Assembly (NCBI GenBank): GCA_004154925.1
Contig: QJNS01000035.1
Span: 190,899-254,898, forward strand
Reading direction: 5' to 3'
DNA: 64,000 bases
Source of the DNA: Monosporascus cannonballus
Lineage: Eukaryota > Ascomycota > Sordariomycetes > Xylariales
The notes under the pieces: generated by a model
Database searches by the model: none
What the model saw: the letters and a program-made list of their open reading frames with translations, nothing else
What the model was told of the DNA's origin: nothing
Program-made: the position numbers and the translations under genes
In this document: in pieces, positions 60,421 through 64,000 of the stretch
How positions within the stretch are numbered: position 1 is the stretch's first letter
How the letters are laid out: each line of letters starts with the position of its first letter

Positions 60421-61703
60421 TAATAACAAACCCCAAATCCAGCGTATTACTCGAAAACGGACGGATAAAAGTTTAGCCCAAAAGTATTAGCCGGGCGGCG
60501 TATAAACGGTATAGAAAATTTAGGGAAACCGCTTAAAAACAACCTTATATAATTCGTAAATAGGCGTTAAAATAACGTTTTCGTTATTTACGAACAAAAT
60601 ATATTTAAAAAAATTAAGAATTATAAAAATAATACGCCGGTTACGAAATTATTTAATTATTTTTAAAAACTTATAAATTTAACGATTTATTTTACGAATT
60701 TGCAGCGTTAATATTATGCGGAAATTACGTACCTAAAATACGTAATTATTCGGCTTTATTTATATCAGATTTTGGTAAAGCCGGAATTTTTTTTTAGCCG
60801 CTTAAGTTACGATTACGAAATTTTTAAAAACGTTAGTAATACGATTATTAACGGCTATTAATTTAGCTTATAACGTAAGTTAATAAACGGCGCGGAAAAA
60901 GCGTGGAAATATCGTAAAAAAAACTTATATAGCGGGATTTATTATTTTTATGCTTAACACGTCTTTTATTATATTGGGCGGAAGGACTGGCAGAACCGGC
61001 AACCTAACTTACGTATAAGCAACGTATAAGCCAGGAATTAAGGGCGTAAATTTATTTCGGAACGAACGACGTACGAAAACTTAGAACGCAAACATAAGGC
61101 CTCGGCACCCGCTTTTTCTTAGGTACGGATGGCCGCTAAGCCAGGGTTAGCGGCAAGAAAACAATATAGAAGGTACGTAAAGAAAGCGAATTACATACCC
61201 CGTTAATTCAGACAAAACGCGTCCGGGTTCTCGGCAAGGCGAATTACATAGGTAAAGTAAGGCACATCGCGAATACGGACGGGATATTCGTCCAGGGCGA
61301 CGCGAATACGTAACATACGAAAAACTTTAGCGGATTCCGACTTACTAAAAGGGCCCGAAACCATAGGAACGTCTTTTTTGCGGGGTATTTTCGCGGCGCT
61401 ATAACGCATTAATCAATTTTCAAGCCGTTACGAAATAACGCACAAAAACGTTATTATAAGTGCTAATAAAAATTAACTTGCCGAATTAAATTATTATTAT
61501 AAAAAAAATTAATAAATTAAAACATAAGTACGTTTTAATATATAAACCTACTTAGCGCATAATCAGCCTACAATTAGCCACCTAAACTAGGCCTAGTTCG
61601 GAAATCGATAAATTTCCGAATTTTGGACTAATTAAAAACTAAGAATTAACGCAATTATTAATCCTGCAATAAATTAACCCCTTTTGAGAAAGGAGGGGGG
61701 TAA
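60421..61703. repeat. 1.3 kb post-pol region of the second chromovirus
   Basis: Unusually long non-pol space between chromodomain and 3' LTR. From about 60,950 to 61,430 it is less AT-rich than the rest. The minus strand holds an open frame at 61203-61409 (SAAKIPRKKDVPMVSGPFSK, VFRMLRIRVALDEYPVRI, YFTYVIRLAENPDAF), and protein-like sequence continues beyond its stop (FFTYLLYCFLAANPGLAAIR). The plus strand is also readable with Gln-type stops, so the coding strand is not settled. No family recognised. Confidence 0.45.
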
Positions 61704-61891
61704 TATGATAAGGCTGTATAGAGCCCTATTATAGAGCACCGGACAAACGCCGGTACTAAGTAACACTAGCGTAGCGCCTTATATACGAACACACATAACT
61801 GTATTTTCATCTTCCCTTTCTTTTCTCTTTAGCTAGAAAATAAACTCTTATTGGCAACTGATTGCAGACCGCTCAGGTGAAGCCTTTTACA

Positions 61892-62065
61892 ATTAATAAT
61901 AAGACAAAAAAAAAGTTAATTCGATTTTTTCTCAGCTAGAATTTATTATTACTAAAAGTATTTAAATATAAAGTAATATCTCAAAATACGAAAATTATTC
62001 TATTTACTAGGGTGTTAAAATTAAAGCTTACATATACTATTTAAAATAAACGGCCTCCAAAATAG
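61892..62065 (+). pseudogene. Continuation of the interrupted gag relic
   Basis: Resumes after the ATTAA duplication. The plus strand reads NNKTKKKVNSIFSQLEFIIT with a RIP-type composition. It runs up to the LTR at 62066. Confidence 0.4.
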
Positions 62066-62260
62066 TGTAAGATAATAGGTAGCTGAGGGCTAGGATAAGG
62101 TAACCTCCGACCAGTCGCAAAGCGTACTTTAAGAAGTAAATGTATTAGATTATTTTTATCTGGCGTTTCTTACTAGCAGCCAGATAGTTATTTGTATAGA
62201 CGCGTAGATCTGTGGCTGGTTGGATACTAGCCGCAGCCCTATAAAAGCTGTATTTTTATA
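62066..62260 (+). mobile_element. 5' LTR of family E, copy 3 (195 bp)
   Basis: Starts TGTAAGATAATAGGTAGCTG and ends GTATTTTTATA (former CACA). CCCTATAAAAGC is a clear TATA-box region. Followed by the same leader as after 32336-32541, so it begins a plus-strand element that leaves the window. Confidence 0.7.
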
Positions 62261-64000
62261 ATTACTTTTTTCAAGCTGTTAATCTTTAATAGCATTAATA
62301 AATTAATATAATTCGATCGTAAATTGGATTACGCACGATAACCGAAAGTTTTTCGTATATAAATAAGTAAATTATATTATATTATATACGGTTGTTTTAG
62401 TAATTAATACGTACTGCGTTAAAAAAATTAATTATATTTCGTTTAATCTTTTATATTTATCTGATTTGTAACTGTGCCTTATTTATTTTTTTCGTTTTTT
62501 TCCGTATTTTATTTCCGTTTTTTTTTACGTACGGTTTTCGTTCTATTTTTATTCGTTATATTCATTTTCTGTAAATCATTTTATAAAAAATGATATTTTT
62601 ATTCTAGTAACGGCTGAGAATTTTTTAAGCGTTATCTTTTTAATGCCGACGATACGCCTGACCTTAATCGTATTATACATAATAATAAATTATACAATAT
62701 TTATATAATATAGCGCTATTTCGATTATTGTACGGTTTACGTTTCGGTTTCAGACGCTTTAAATTATGTCGTAATCAATTATTATTATAGAACTTTTCGT
62801 ATGGTAAATACTTATTCTTATTATCGTTAATATCGCCGTTTAATTTCCGTTTAGATTTCGGTCGTCCTTAAAAGCGTTGTTCAAATTATCGCTTATTTTA
62901 CCGTCGTATATTTTTCGATTTTCTTCCGATGTTCCTGTGTTGATTTCCTTAGTACGCCTATTAAGAGCTGATTGGCGTAAGGCTTAATAGCTGAACGGGA
63001 GATTTTGTTCTTGAGATAAAGGCTCGATTTTTTTTGCGTCGTCTATCGGTTTTCGTTCGCCTTTTATTTTGTTTGCAAGGGAATTATAGTTTGGTTTTTT
63101 ATGTCTTAGTTGATATAAGATTCGATGATTACGTGTAGGTTTATACTTAAGATAAAAGTTCGAATCTCTCCTTATCGCCGCTTAGTTTTCGATTGTGTTC
63201 TAATTCGCATATGTATTTAGTAGTTATTTAGTCGGTTCATTTCCAATCGATATACGATAAGGTAGCTGTTTGCTAAAAGCTTTTATAACTTTATATTTGT
63301 TAGGCGACCGGTTTTCAATAAAGCTGTTATTGCTTTACGATCTTTGGATCGTCTCATTTTCTATATACCTATTTAATTTTTTTCTTATAGCGCTATAATA
63401 TCTTAGGCGCATATTCGAAATGCTTTCGGGGTTCTTACGTATTGTATTCTGCGGGCCAGTTTTTCTATTTGATTAGATATTCACGTTATCTTCGATTATT
63501 TTGATGGCGGACGATGTCCTTTACCATTTTTTTTCTATTTCTTTATCAGGTCCAGTAACGTTATTTGGACGTCGTCTAATTTTCGATTATATTACGGTTT
63601 TAACAGAGATATTGGAAATACATTATATATCCGTTGATATTTAATAAGAAGAATTACTTTGTACGTTTAGAAACCTATTTATTTTTTGGATCGCAATTGA
63701 AATATAAGTATTAGCTTTTTGTTTTTGAATTTAAAGTTTTTGGTTAATAAATTTACTTATTGCCTTAATTGAAATTTTATAAGCGTATAGCGCCGATTAT
63801 AATACTTTTTCTCGACTGCCGTTATTTTTTTAATATTCGTATGTTGTTCGACGAATAGCCGTTAAATTTTCGAGTCGTTCTTTAATTTTTTTATATTTAT
63901 TTTTTGAATTTTTGTTAAAGATATTTAATTATTTTTAAAGAATATCCATATAGAGTTTCGAGCGGAAAGCGGGCGGTAGATACGTTCCGCGTATTATTAT
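62261..64000 (+). pseudogene. Family E Gypsy leader and gag, running off the window
   Basis: Aligns in patches with 32,542-34,200. Less AT-rich than the earlier copy, so this copy is less mutated, but the frames are still broken. Gag-type sequence is expected; I see no zinc knuckle or RT before the window ends. Confidence 0.5.

Larger units (their letters stand above)
55228..61891 (+). mobile_element. Second complete Ty3/Gypsy chromovirus (6,664 bp)
   Basis: LTRs at 55228-55416 (189 bp) and 61704-61891 (188 bp) share GGACAAACGCCGGTAC and GCCTTTTACA. The 5-bp duplication is ATTAA (55223-55227 and 61892-61896). A purine tract GAGAAAGGAGGGGGG stands just before the 3' LTR, giving plus orientation. 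TGTGATGG at the 5' LTR start has become TATGATAA in the 3' copy, as G-to-A changes. Internal order is gag, RT, RNase H, integrase and chromodomain. RIP-type stops throughout. It interrupts an older gag relic. Confidence 0.85.

Overview
The window reads as nuclear DNA of a filamentous ascomycete (Pezizomycotina) with a strongly two-compartment genome. The evidence is short 48-63 bp introns with GT...AG ends and CTAAC/CTAAT branch sites, F-box, SRPK-kinase, PD-(D/E)XK-nuclease-like and TNT1-94-like protein families typical of these fungi, and very AT-rich blocks that keep CpG but are poor in CpA/TpG and full of TpA. That last pattern is the mark of repeat-induced point mutation (RIP). I cannot name the species.

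Layout. 1-5.7 kb: RIP-degraded DNA carrying several short, barely mutated LTR-like elements. 6.0-15.1 kb: a GC-balanced gene island. In order it holds a RIP-broken PD-(D/E)XK nuclease-like pseudogene, a Pif1 helicase fragment on the other strand, a 707-codon F-box-like gene, a truncated MYND-associated zinc protein, a 400-codon F-box-like gene, a broken SRPK-type kinase, and a TNT1-94-like beta-barrel gene cut off by a short terminal-inverted-repeat element. 15.1-25.5 kb: a 10 kb AT-rich block of unknown identity, with at least one long protein-like reading frame whose stops are all of the RIP type. 25.5-35.6 kb: degraded Ty3/Gypsy sequences, with several LTRs of one family.

35,628-49,587: a complete LTR retrotransposon (chromovirus, TSD ATAAG) split by a second complete Gypsy element in the opposite orientation (37,999-44,876, TSD ATAAT) and by a 143 bp solo LTR. 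Removing the insertions gives a host element of about 6.9 kb. 49.6-51.2 kb: a piggyBac-type transposase relic. 51.2-52.8 kb: an isolated intact two-exon gene. 53.9-62.1 kb: a gag relic interrupted by a second complete chromovirus (55,228-61,891, TSD ATTAA). From 62,066 to the end another Gypsy element begins and runs out of the window.

How it fits together. Long transposons were mutated by RIP until every frame carries stops. Short elements of 120-183 bp with exact 5-bp target-site duplications sit almost unmutated inside them, as expected if they are too short to be efficient RIP targets. Genes survive only in small islands, and several (nuclease-like, kinase, zinc protein, TNT1-94-like) are broken by RIP-type stops, small indels or insertions. 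The most unusual items are the short LTR families, the 36-bp repeat that differs by exactly one unit between the two LTRs of one element, an antisense coiled-coil frame behind a chromovirus pol, the unidentified minus-strand frame near 19 kb, and a three-armed switch-like inverted repeat at 11.2-11.3 kb.
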